NCBI RefSeq assembly: GCF_025499425.1
Contig: NZ_JAIMCB010000004.1
Location: forward strand, 186,001-250,000
Source of the DNA: Acidiferrimicrobium sp. IK
GTDB lineage: Bacteria; Actinomycetota; Acidimicrobiia; Acidimicrobiales; Palsa-688
DNA length: 64,000 nucleotides
Direction of reading: 5' to 3'
The notes under the pieces were generated by a model, which worked only from the letters and a program-made list of their open reading frames with translations, searched no databases and had not been told where the DNA came from. Both the position numbers and the translations under genes were made by a program. Positions within the stretch are counted from its first letter, which is position 1, and the number at the start of each line of letters is the position of its first letter. Below are positions 23,710 to 30,621 of the stretch, one piece after another.

Positions 23710-25287
23710 TCAGAAGCGGTTGGAGCGGCGCTGACGCCAAGACCGCCCGTCGGGGTCGTAGACCGCGGCGTACAGCGCCCGGGCCCACAAGGGCTGTTCG
23801 CCGCCGCCGGCTTGGTGCAACACCCGCAAGCGGCCCGGCGGCCGAGGGCCCTGCGCCCCGGAGCGATGCCAGCGGTCCAAGGCGGCGGCGGAGTCGCTAA
23901 ACGCCGCGAACGCCGACATCGAGTCGAGAAGGTCGAGGTCTTCTCCGGGCGCTCGGTCGAGGTGCTCCCGGGCGAGCTGCAGGCGCAGCCCTTGGGCGAA
24001 GGACCGCCCGTCGGGGCCGTCGCCTGTAACCGCACAGGAGATCTCGCTGTCGTAGGTCCAGGACCGGCGGTTGATGTTGTCGGAACCGACGCTCGCCCAC
24101 GTGTCGTCCACGACGCAGACCTTGGCGTGGACGTACACGGGTGTGCCCTCGTGGTTCTCGACGCCGAACACCCCGACCCGGTCCCCGCCCGCGGCGCGCA
24201 GCGCCCGCAACGCCCTCGTGCGGCCGACCGCGTTGGGGGGCAGCGAAAGCGCTCCGTCCTGGTCGGGGTGCAACGGCAGGACGGCGACGAGCCGCAGGTC
24301 GGGGCGGGCGACGAGCGCGTCGCAAAACGTTGACGCCACCTCTTCGGACCAGAGGAACTGGTCCTCCAGATAGATCAGCTGCCGGGCTCGCGACACCGCC
24401 TTGGCGACCCCGCGGGCGACGCTGTGCTCGCCTTTCGGGGCGAAGGGGTACCCGGGCCGCCGGCGCGGGTAGGTGCGCAGGACCTGCACGGCGAGGCCGC
24501 CGGCGGGAGCCGGGTCGGGGAGCTGCGCCGGGAGCCGCCGGTCGCCTCCGTCGGAGCCGTCGAGGCGGTCGTGGAGGAGGCGCAGCGGGTTGCGCGACAG
24601 CGGGCTCGGGTCGTCCCACCGTTCCCTGAAGCTGGCCTCGATGTCACCGACCGCTGGGCCGCGGACCTCGAGCTGGATGTCGTGCCACGGCGGCCGGCGA
24701 CCGTAGACGGCGGCCATCGGCTGCGCCTGGGGGTCGCCGGAGTGGTCGCTCGTGTCGCGCCGGCTGTGGCAGAGGTCGATCCCGCCGACGAACGCGACGT
24801 CGAGCGACGGACGGTCGGGGTGGCGCAGCACCACGAACTTTTGGTGATGGGAGCCTCCGGGGCGGACCCGCATGTCGAGCAGGCATACTCCGCCGGCCGC
24901 CTCGATCTCCTCGCCGAGGTGGCGGTTCTCGCGGTCTGAGAAGCGGAGCCGGTCCATGTGCGAGCGCCACACCAGCCCCCTCACCACCACCCCCCGGGAG
25001 GCGGCCTGGCACAGCAGGCTCGACACGTCGAGGCCGTCGGCGCCGAGCGACTCGTCTGGGTCGCCTCGCCAGTCGGTGAACAGCAGCAGGTCGCCCCGGC
25101 GCTGGGCCTGCACTGCGGCCGCGAGCACCGCGAAGTACGTGGCCCCGTGGACCAGAGGCGTGACCCGGTTGCCTTCGCTCCATCCCGAGTCATTCGGGTG
25201 GCGCCGCCCGAGCACCGTGGCCGGGTTGCCCCGCTCGGCTCGCTCTAGGAACCACCCGGGAGCCGCCACACACCCATGTCTAGCCAA
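23710..25287 (-). CDS. phospholipase D family protein
   Basis: Two-HKD protein of about 525 residues. The first active-site half is GSHHQKFVVL near residue 145, the second is YVHAKVCVVDDTWASVGSDNINRRS near residue 395. Each supplies the His-x-Lys pair of PLD-type phosphatidyl transferases such as cardiolipin synthases. The motif HGATYFAVLAAAVQAQRRGD with FTDWRGDPDE is typical of bacterial members. No signal or membrane segment is evident. The TTG at 25287 overlaps the MFS stop by 8 nt, so the two genes are probably one unit. A GTG at 25269 is an alternative start. Confidence 0.88.
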   Translation of the reverse strand: MARHGCVAAPGWFLERAERGNPATVLGRRHPNDSGWSEGNRVTPLVHGATYFAVLAAAVQAQRRGDLLLFTDWRGDPDESLGADGLDVSSLLCQAASRGVVVRGLVWRSHMDRLRFSDRENRHLGEEIEAAGGVCLLDMRVRPGGSHHQKFVVLRHPDRPSLDVAFVGGIDLCHSRRDTSDHSGDPQAQPMAAVYGRRPPWHDIQLEVRGPAVGDIEASFRERWDDPSPLSRNPLRLLHDRLDGSDGGDRRLPAQLPDPAPAGGLAVQVLRTYPRRRPGYPFAPKGEHSVARGVAKAVSRARQLIYLEDQFLWSEEVASTFCDALVARPDLRLVAVLPLHPDQDGALSLPPNAVGRTRALRALRAAGGDRVGVFGVENHEGTPVYVHAKVCVVDDTWASVGSDNINRRSWTYDSEISCAVTGDGPDGRSFAQGLRLQLAREHLDRAPGEDLDLLDSMSAFAAFSDSAAALDRWHRSGAQGPRPPGRLRVLHQAGGGEQPLWARALYAAVYDPDGRSWRQRRSNRF

Positions 25288-26512
25288 CGGTGGGGAGATG
25301 CTGGTGTTCTTCGTCGAGAACCGCGCTGCGCCGGGCGACGGCTAGGGCCACCACGACCAGCAGCAGGGAGGCGCCGGCCGTGGTGACCGCTCTCAGCCCG
25401 ACCGCGTCAGCGAGGGCGCCCTGCGCCAGGCTGCCGATCGGGTAGAGGATCCCGAGCGCCATCATGTAGATGCCGAGCACCCGACCCCGGAGGGCTGGCG
25501 CCGCCCGGAGCTGGATGATGGTGTTGCACCCGGCCAGCACGCCGATGTAGCTGCCCCCGACCAGCAAGATGGCGGCCGCGGCCACGGCCAGGTCGGGAGC
25601 GGCGGCGTATCCGCCCAGCGCGAAGCAAAGCACCGTCAAGTCGGCGACGAGCACCCGCCGCTGTCCGTAACGGCGAACCAGCGGCGTGAGCGCCAGCGCC
25701 CCGACGACCGCGCCGACGCCTTGCGCGGTGATGAGCACCGTGGTACCCGACGAGCCGGAGCGGAACACCTTGATGGCGACCGCCGGCACCAAGGCGATGA
25801 ACGGCGACGCGGTGAGGGCCACAACCGAGATGAGCGCCACCGCTAGGCGGCAGCCAGGATCCGCGGCGGTGGCCCTGGCGCCCTCCGCAAGGCGGCGTAG
25901 CAGCGGCTCGGGGGTGGCAGTAAGAAGCGGTGGGGGGAGCCTCACCAGCGCCAGCGCCACCAGCACCGCTGCGAACGACACGGCGTTGAGCGCGAACGCC
26001 CACGAGTAGCCGCCAGCCACGATCGTCGCGCCGGCCAGCGCGGGTCCGATCACCCGGCCCAGGTTGAACTGCGCCGACGACAGCGATATCGCCGCCCGCA
26101 GCTCGACGGCGGGCACCAGGTCGGGCAGCATCGCCTGGTACGCCGGGAACCCGACCGCGGCCATCGCCCCTCCGCCGAAGACCAGCAGGGTGATCACCGC
26201 CGGGTCGGGGCGGGCGGCGGTCCCGACGACGGTAAGCGCGGCAGCGAAGCACATCTCCCCGGTCGTGGTCGCCAGAAGCCAGCGGCGACGGTCCATTCGG
26301 TCGGCCATCAGGCCGCCGATCGGTGACAGCAGGCCGATCGGAAGGAACGCGGCGGCCGCGACCAACCCGGTCCAGCCGGCCTGGCCGGTCCGGGCGGTCA
26401 CCAAGATCCCGACCGCTACGGTCTGCATCCAAGAGCCGATGTTCGACACCAGCGCCGCGCTCCACACCAGAGCGAACGACCGGTGGTGCAGGGGGCGGAG
26501 GGAGCTGAGCAC
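25280..26512 (-). CDS. MFS exporter (EntS/MFS_3 type)
   Basis: Major-facilitator protein of about 410 residues with 12 hydrophobic segments. The start FALVWSAALVSNIGSWMQTVA and the loop DRMDRRRWLL are typical of the MFS_3 group, which includes the enterobactin exporter and many drug or siderophore exporters. Substrate unknown. GTG 26512 is chosen because an ATG at 26584 would overlap the divergent gene's start codon and -10. TAGTCT at 26524-26529 (minus strand) is a plausible -10. The PLD gene follows with an 8-nt overlap. Confidence 0.87.
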   Translation of the reverse strand: MLSSLRPLHHRSFALVWSAALVSNIGSWMQTVAVGILVTARTGQAGWTGLVAAAAFLPIGLLSPIGGLMADRMDRRRWLLATTTGEMCFAAALTVVGTAARPDPAVITLLVFGGGAMAAVGFPAYQAMLPDLVPAVELRAAISLSSAQFNLGRVIGPALAGATIVAGGYSWAFALNAVSFAAVLVALALVRLPPPLLTATPEPLLRRLAEGARATAADPGCRLAVALISVVALTASPFIALVPAVAIKVFRSGSSGTTVLITAQGVGAVVGALALTPLVRRYGQRRVLVADLTVLCFALGGYAAAPDLAVAAAAILLVGGSYIGVLAGCNTIIQLRAAPALRGRVLGIYMMALGILYPIGSLAQGALADAVGLRAVTTAGASLLLVVVALAVARRSAVLDEEHQHLPTVG

Positions 26513-26582
26513 GGCGACCCGGAAGACTATTGGGGCTGGGCGGGCCGCCGGGAGGCGGTAGCCTCCCAATGGAGGCAGCCAC

Positions 26583-27344
26583 ATGGCCGGGCCTGAGCAG
26601 CATCCAGGGGCGAGCGACTATCAGGGTGACACCGACCCGGGAGTGGCGATGGCCGCGGAGTTCGCGGACATCGCCCGGCTGCTGATGGCGGAAGTCGACG
26701 TCGAGACCACCCTGTCTCGGGTGTGCGCGTTGGCCGTCGAGCACATCGCGGGCTGCGACCACGCCGGGATCTCGCTGGTGGAGGGACGGCAGCGGATCGT
26801 CACCCACGGCGCCACCGACGGGGTCTCCACTGAGGTCGACCGGCTGCAGTACGCGACCGGCCAGGGACCCTGCCTCGACGCCATCCGTGACCACGCGGTG
26901 CTGATCAGCCCTGACCTGTCGCTCGACACCCGCTGGCCCGACTTCGCTCGGGCCGCGGTGGCCGCGACGGGTGTCCGCTCGATGATGTCGTTTCGTCTGT
27001 TCGCCGCCAGGGACACGATGGGCGCGCTCAACTTGTACTCCCGCCGCCCCGCAGCGTTCGTCGCCGCCGGCCCGGCGGCCGAGGTCGGATCGGTCTTCGC
27101 GGCGCACGCCGCGGTCGCCCTGTCAGGGGCGCGGGCGGTGGCCAACCTGAAAGTGGCGCTGGAGTCGAGGGAGACCATCAGCGTGGCGGTCGGCGTGCTG
27201 ATGTGCCGCCAGGGCGTAGGCCGCCAGGCGGGGTTCGACATCCTCCGGCGCGCCTCGCAGCGCGAGAACGTGAAGGTTCGCGATCTCGCGGCCAGGATCA
27301 TCGGCGGGGCAGACGTCCCCGGCTACGAGCGACCGGCGGGTTGA
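26583..27344 (+). CDS. GAF-ANTAR regulator
   Basis: Protein of 253 residues with an N-terminal GAF sensor (about 25-175; YATGQGPCLDAIRDH is the common motif) and a C-terminal ANTAR RNA-binding domain (about 190-240; SRETISVAVGVLMCRQGVG, then AFDILRRASQ-like and VRDLAARII). ANTAR proteins act as antiterminators. The signal and target RNA are unknown here. ATG 26583 has ggagg 7 nt upstream, and TAGCCT at 26559-26564 fits a -10. It ends directly against the convergent desaturase stop. Confidence 0.9.
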   Translation: MAGPEQHPGASDYQGDTDPGVAMAAEFADIARLLMAEVDVETTLSRVCALAVEHIAGCDHAGISLVEGRQRIVTHGATDGVSTEVDRLQYATGQGPCLDAIRDHAVLISPDLSLDTRWPDFARAAVAATGVRSMMSFRLFAARDTMGALNLYSRRPAAFVAAGPAAEVGSVFAAHAAVALSGARAVANLKVALESRETISVAVGVLMCRQGVGRQAGFDILRRASQRENVKVRDLAARIIGGADVPGYERPAG

Positions 27345-28244
27345 TCAGCCGGGGGCGGGCACCTTCTGGGCTTCGATGCGGTCGGCGACTCGCTTGAGCC
27401 GGGCGATGCGCGACACGACCCGGCCGCGGGCCTGCTCCGCTTCGGCGCCGAGCCCGGAGATGGTCTCGATTCCCCAGTGGTTGAGCACCACCGGGAGGAG
27501 CACCTGCTCGTAGTGGACCTTGAAGTCGTAGACCCCGGCGGAGGCGATCGCCGCGGCGTGCAGGGAGAACCCGTCGATTCCCGCGCCGGGCATCTCGAAC
27601 GCCGCGACCTGGCGTTCGATGGCTTGAACGGTGCCGTCGGGGTCGGCCCTCAACGCTGCGCTCACCATCTCCCGGTAGAACAGGAAATGGAGGTTCTCGT
27701 CGGCGGCCACCCGTCGCATGATCGCCAAGCCGCTGCCCTCTAGGAGTTCACCGGTGTTCCAGTGGGCGATGCGCGTCGCCAGCTCCTGGAGGGTCAGGTA
27801 GACCAGGCCGTCGGTGATCGTCGTCGAGCGGGCGCCGGCACGGAACCCGGTGCTCAGCTGGCGCATCCGGGCCCGTTCCAGGGCGACTAGGTCCAGGGAG
27901 CGGGTGACACAGACCCAGTCGCGGATGACCGTGGCGTGGCGCTGCTCCTCGGCGGCCCACCGGCGGCTCCACTCGCCCATAGCCGAGTCGGGCGCGAACG
28001 CAGTGGCGATGACATGGAAGTAGTGCGGCAGGTTGTCCTCGGTGAGCAAGCCCACCCACAAGGCGCTGGCGGCACCGGCCGGCAACGGCCTGGCGGCGTC
28101 CCCGGGGTCGTCGGGGCCGAAGTCCCGCCCGCCGCTCCACGGCACCAGCTGGTGGGGGAACCACTCCTTGGCCCGGGACAGATGACGCTCCATCAGCGTA
28201 CGGGCGGTGGCCTCGAAGACCTCGTCCAGGCTCGACGTGCTCAC
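27345..28244 (-). CDS. acyl-ACP desaturase-like diiron protein
   Basis: Soluble ferritin-like diiron enzyme of 299 residues, similar to stearoyl-ACP desaturases and mycobacterial DesA1/DesA2. Iron ligands fit E69, the E100-x-x-H103 pair (AAEEQRHATV), E154 and the E183-x-x-H186 pair (AADENLHFLF). It would introduce a double bond into an acyl chain using a ferredoxin or flavodoxin donor. Its GTG shares one base with the upstream methyltransferase stop (TAGTG), which ties the two reactions together. Confidence 0.88.
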   Translation of the reverse strand: MSTSSLDEVFEATARTLMERHLSRAKEWFPHQLVPWSGGRDFGPDDPGDAARPLPAGAASALWVGLLTEDNLPHYFHVIATAFAPDSAMGEWSRRWAAEEQRHATVIRDWVCVTRSLDLVALERARMRQLSTGFRAGARSTTITDGLVYLTLQELATRIAHWNTGELLEGSGLAIMRRVAADENLHFLFYREMVSAALRADPDGTVQAIERQVAAFEMPGAGIDGFSLHAAAIASAGVYDFKVHYEQVLLPVVLNHWGIETISGLGAEAEQARGRVVSRIARLKRVADRIEAQKVPAPG

Positions 28245-29188
28245 TAGGGCTCCTTTGACGGGTGCTCCGGCGGCGGGGTCTCGGCCTTGGGTGCAGTGGG
28301 TCGGCGCTCGAACGCGAGCCTATACAGGGTGCAGACGCGTCGGTCGAACATGGCCCGCGACACCCGCAGGTAGCGCACGTACCGGCGGTAGGTGGACCGG
28401 CCGACCAAGGCGATGGCGGCTTCGGAGTGGGCTTCCAGCCGGCGTTGCCACACATGCAGCGTGCGCTCGTAGTGCGTCGCGTCGCTGCGGTAGGCGACCA
28501 GGCGGAAAAACGGCTCGGCGGCGGTGATGATCTGACCGAGGCGGGGCAGCGACGACTCCGGGAAGATGTCCTCGGTGAAAAACGACGAGACCGGCCCGGA
28601 GGACGGGTCGAAGTCCTCGTAGGCGATGGACTGCAGCGACAACCTTCCGCCGGGCTTCAGCCATCCTGCGCTCATGGCGAAGAAATGGGCGTAGACCTGC
28701 TGGCGGGCCGCGTCGTCGAGGTCCTGGCGGGCGAAGTGCTCGAATGCCCCGATCGAGATGATCGCGTCGTAGGGCTCCGACGGCCGGTGATCCCGCCAGT
28801 CCTCGAGTCGGACCGCGATCGACTCGGAGGGTGTGACCGCCGCGGCCTGATCGGAGCTCAAGGTCAACCCGGTGGCGTGGGCGACCCCGCGGGCGCCGGT
28901 CAGGTAGCGGAGGTTGGCTCCCCATCCGCAGCCGACATCGAGCACCCTCGAGGCGTCGTCTGCGTCCGCCGCGGTCGCGTGCCAGGCCAGCTTGGCTTGT
29001 TGGGCTGATTCGAGGGCGTCGTCGACGGGATCGTCGGTGAGAGGCTCGTCCCACAAGGCGCAGGAATACACCATCTCGGTGTCGAGCCACAGGCGGTAGA
29101 ACTCCCGGCCGACGTCGTAGTGATGCTCGATGGCGCGAGGAGTCGCACCTGTCGCCGCGGCCGAGCCGGCGTCGCTCGGGTCGGACAC
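28244..29188 (-). CDS. cyclopropane/mycolic-type fatty-acid SAM methyltransferase
   Basis: SAM-dependent methyltransferase of 314 residues in the CFA-synthase/CmaA family. EHHYDVGREFYRLWLD (about 21-36) and YSCALW open the lipid-binding fold. SAM motif I is VLDVGCGWG (83-91), followed by GLTLSSDQ and SIGAFEHF. These enzymes cyclopropanate or methylate the double bond of acyl chains. The co-translated acyl-ACP desaturase downstream could make that double bond. The GTG start is supported by TAGGTT 7 nt upstream. Confidence 0.87.
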   Translation of the reverse strand: MSDPSDAGSAAATGATPRAIEHHYDVGREFYRLWLDTEMVYSCALWDEPLTDDPVDDALESAQQAKLAWHATAADADDASRVLDVGCGWGANLRYLTGARGVAHATGLTLSSDQAAAVTPSESIAVRLEDWRDHRPSEPYDAIISIGAFEHFARQDLDDAARQQVYAHFFAMSAGWLKPGGRLSLQSIAYEDFDPSSGPVSSFFTEDIFPESSLPRLGQIITAAEPFFRLVAYRSDATHYERTLHVWQRRLEAHSEAAIALVGRSTYRRYVRYLRVSRAMFDRRVCTLYRLAFERRPTAPKAETPPPEHPSKEP

Positions 29189-29195
29189 GTCCGGG

Positions 29196-29201
29196 AACCT
29201 A
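29196..29201 (-). promoter_or_regulatory. -10 hexamer of the methyltransferase/desaturase unit
   Basis: TAGGTT on the minus strand ends 7 nt before GTG 29188. It excludes a very long upstream extension of the same open frame. Confidence 0.5.
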
Positions 29202-29266
29202 GCAAGTCGGAGCCTGCAGTAGGCTACGGGCCCCGGTGACGAGTCGGGTTCGGCAGCGGGAGAGCG

Positions 29267-30535
29267 GTGGAGACCAGTCCTGACCACGAGCACCGGCGGA
29301 GCGAGGCCGCGCTGCCCTTCGAGGAGGCTCTGGTGGACCGGCTGATCGACGACGCTCACCTGGCCTCGGCCCACGAGCTGCCCCGACTGCTCGAGCGTCA
29401 CGTCGACGCGCTGGGCTGCTCCGACGGCCGGGCGTTCCTGGCCGACCTCCAGCAAAACGCCCTCATGCCGTTCGTGGACGGCGACGTCAACGGGCAGGCC
29501 ACACCCCTGTCGGTCGACTCGACCCTCGCCGGGTGGGTGTTCCAGCGCCTCGAGGTACGCCTGCAGGACCTCCCCGGAGAAGGGGTCCGGGTCTGGATCC
29601 CGCTTCTCGACGGCACCGACCGTCTCGGGGTGATGGCTGCCACGGTCCATGACCGTGGCGCTCTGGGCGCCGGTGACGGTGCGCTGATGGTCCGGCTCCG
29701 CCGCCTCGCCTCCCTCTTCGCCGAGCTGCTGGTGACCAAGACGCTCTACAGCGACACCACCGTCACTTTGCGGCGCAGCGCGGAGATGGGCTTGGCCGCG
29801 GAGATCCAATGGTCGCTGCTGCCGCCGCTGACCTTCGCCAGCCGCGAGGTGACCATCGCCGCCAGCCTCGAGCCGGCCTATGAGGTGGCCGGTGACACCG
29901 TGGACTACGCGATCAACCGCGGGCTGGTGCACGCCGCGGTCTTCGACGGCATGGGGCACGGGATGCAGGCCGCGCAGCTGGCTGTCCTGGCCGTCACCGC
30001 CTACCGCAACGCTCGGCGAGGTGGCCGCCGGTTGGGTGAGACCGCGATCGCCATCGACGGCGCTCTCAACGACGTGTTCGGCATCGACGGGTTCGCGACC
30101 GGCATCCTCGCTGAGCTCGACACGGCCACCGGTGAGCTGCAGTGGCTGAGCGCCGGTCACCCCCAGCCGCTGCTGCTCAGGGAAGGGCGCTTCGTGAAGC
30201 CGCTCGTGGTGGCCCCGACGCTGCCGTTCGGGCTTAGCACGGTGGCGCCGAAGGTCGGCGTGAGGATCGGCACCGAGCACTTGCAGCCGGGGGACCGGGT
30301 GGTGTTCTACACCGACGGGGCCATCGAGGCCCGCTCACCCGACGGCGAGTTCTTCGGCGTCGAGCGGCTCACCGAGCTGATCCTCCGCCACCTGGCCAGC
30401 GGCCTGGCCGCCCCCGAGACCATGCGCCGGGTCACCCGGGCCCTCCTCGACCACCAGCAAGGTCAGCTCGACGACGACGCCACGATGCTGCTCCTCGAGT
30501 GGCGCAGCGGCAACGAGGGAGCGTTCAGCTTCTGA
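29267..30535 (+). CDS. SpoIIE-type PP2C phosphatase with GAF-like sensor
   Basis: Ser/Thr phosphatase of 422 residues, probably acting on an anti-sigma-factor antagonist. Residues 20-160 form a GAF-like sensor region. The SpoIIE/PP2C domain (about 180-415) shows EIQWSLLPP, EVAGDTVDYA, FDGMGHGMQA, LSAGHPQPLLLR, FYTDGAIEAR and DDDATMLLLEW. The metal-site Asp pairs are present, although the first is D-T-V-D rather than D-x-Y-D. GTG 29267 has cgggagag just upstream. Nearby genes give no sigma-factor partner. Confidence 0.88.
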   Translation: METSPDHEHRRSEAALPFEEALVDRLIDDAHLASAHELPRLLERHVDALGCSDGRAFLADLQQNALMPFVDGDVNGQATPLSVDSTLAGWVFQRLEVRLQDLPGEGVRVWIPLLDGTDRLGVMAATVHDRGALGAGDGALMVRLRRLASLFAELLVTKTLYSDTTVTLRRSAEMGLAAEIQWSLLPPLTFASREVTIAASLEPAYEVAGDTVDYAINRGLVHAAVFDGMGHGMQAAQLAVLAVTAYRNARRGGRRLGETAIAIDGALNDVFGIDGFATGILAELDTATGELQWLSAGHPQPLLLREGRFVKPLVVAPTLPFGLSTVAPKVGVRIGTEHLQPGDRVVFYTDGAIEARSPDGEFFGVERLTELILRHLASGLAAPETMRRVTRALLDHQQGQLDDDATMLLLEWRSGNEGAFSF

Positions 30536-30543
30536 AAAGCGGT

Positions 30544-30563
30544 CCCGCCCGGCGCCTGGCGGG
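30544..30563 (+). terminator. possible terminator after the phosphatase
   Basis: A 6-bp GC stem (cccgcc/ggcggg) with an 8-nt loop begins 8 nt after the phosphatase stop, in the convergent gap. No T-tract. Confidence 0.4.
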
Positions 30564-30575
30564 TGCACCCGGCGA

Positions 30576-30611
30576 TCGGGTGAAGTTCGGAGGTCGGGTG
30601 AAGTCGGAGGT
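30576..30611. repeat. short imperfect tandem repeat in a convergent gap
   Basis: tcgggtgaagttcggagg is followed directly by tcgggtgaagtcggaggt: two near-identical copies differing by one base deletion. Probably slippage in noncoding DNA between two 3' ends. Confidence 0.6.
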
Positions 30612-30621
30612 GTGGCTAGGT

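Noticed and set aside
26513..26584. Longer MFS start at ATG 26584
   Set aside because: It would overlap the divergent GAF-ANTAR start codon and lie over its ribosome-binding site and -10.
29189..30280. Upstream extension of the methyltransferase frame to 678 codons
   Set aside because: It runs antisense through the phosphatase gene and shows no domain. TAGGTT 7 nt before GTG 29188 and the family N-terminus fix the shorter start.
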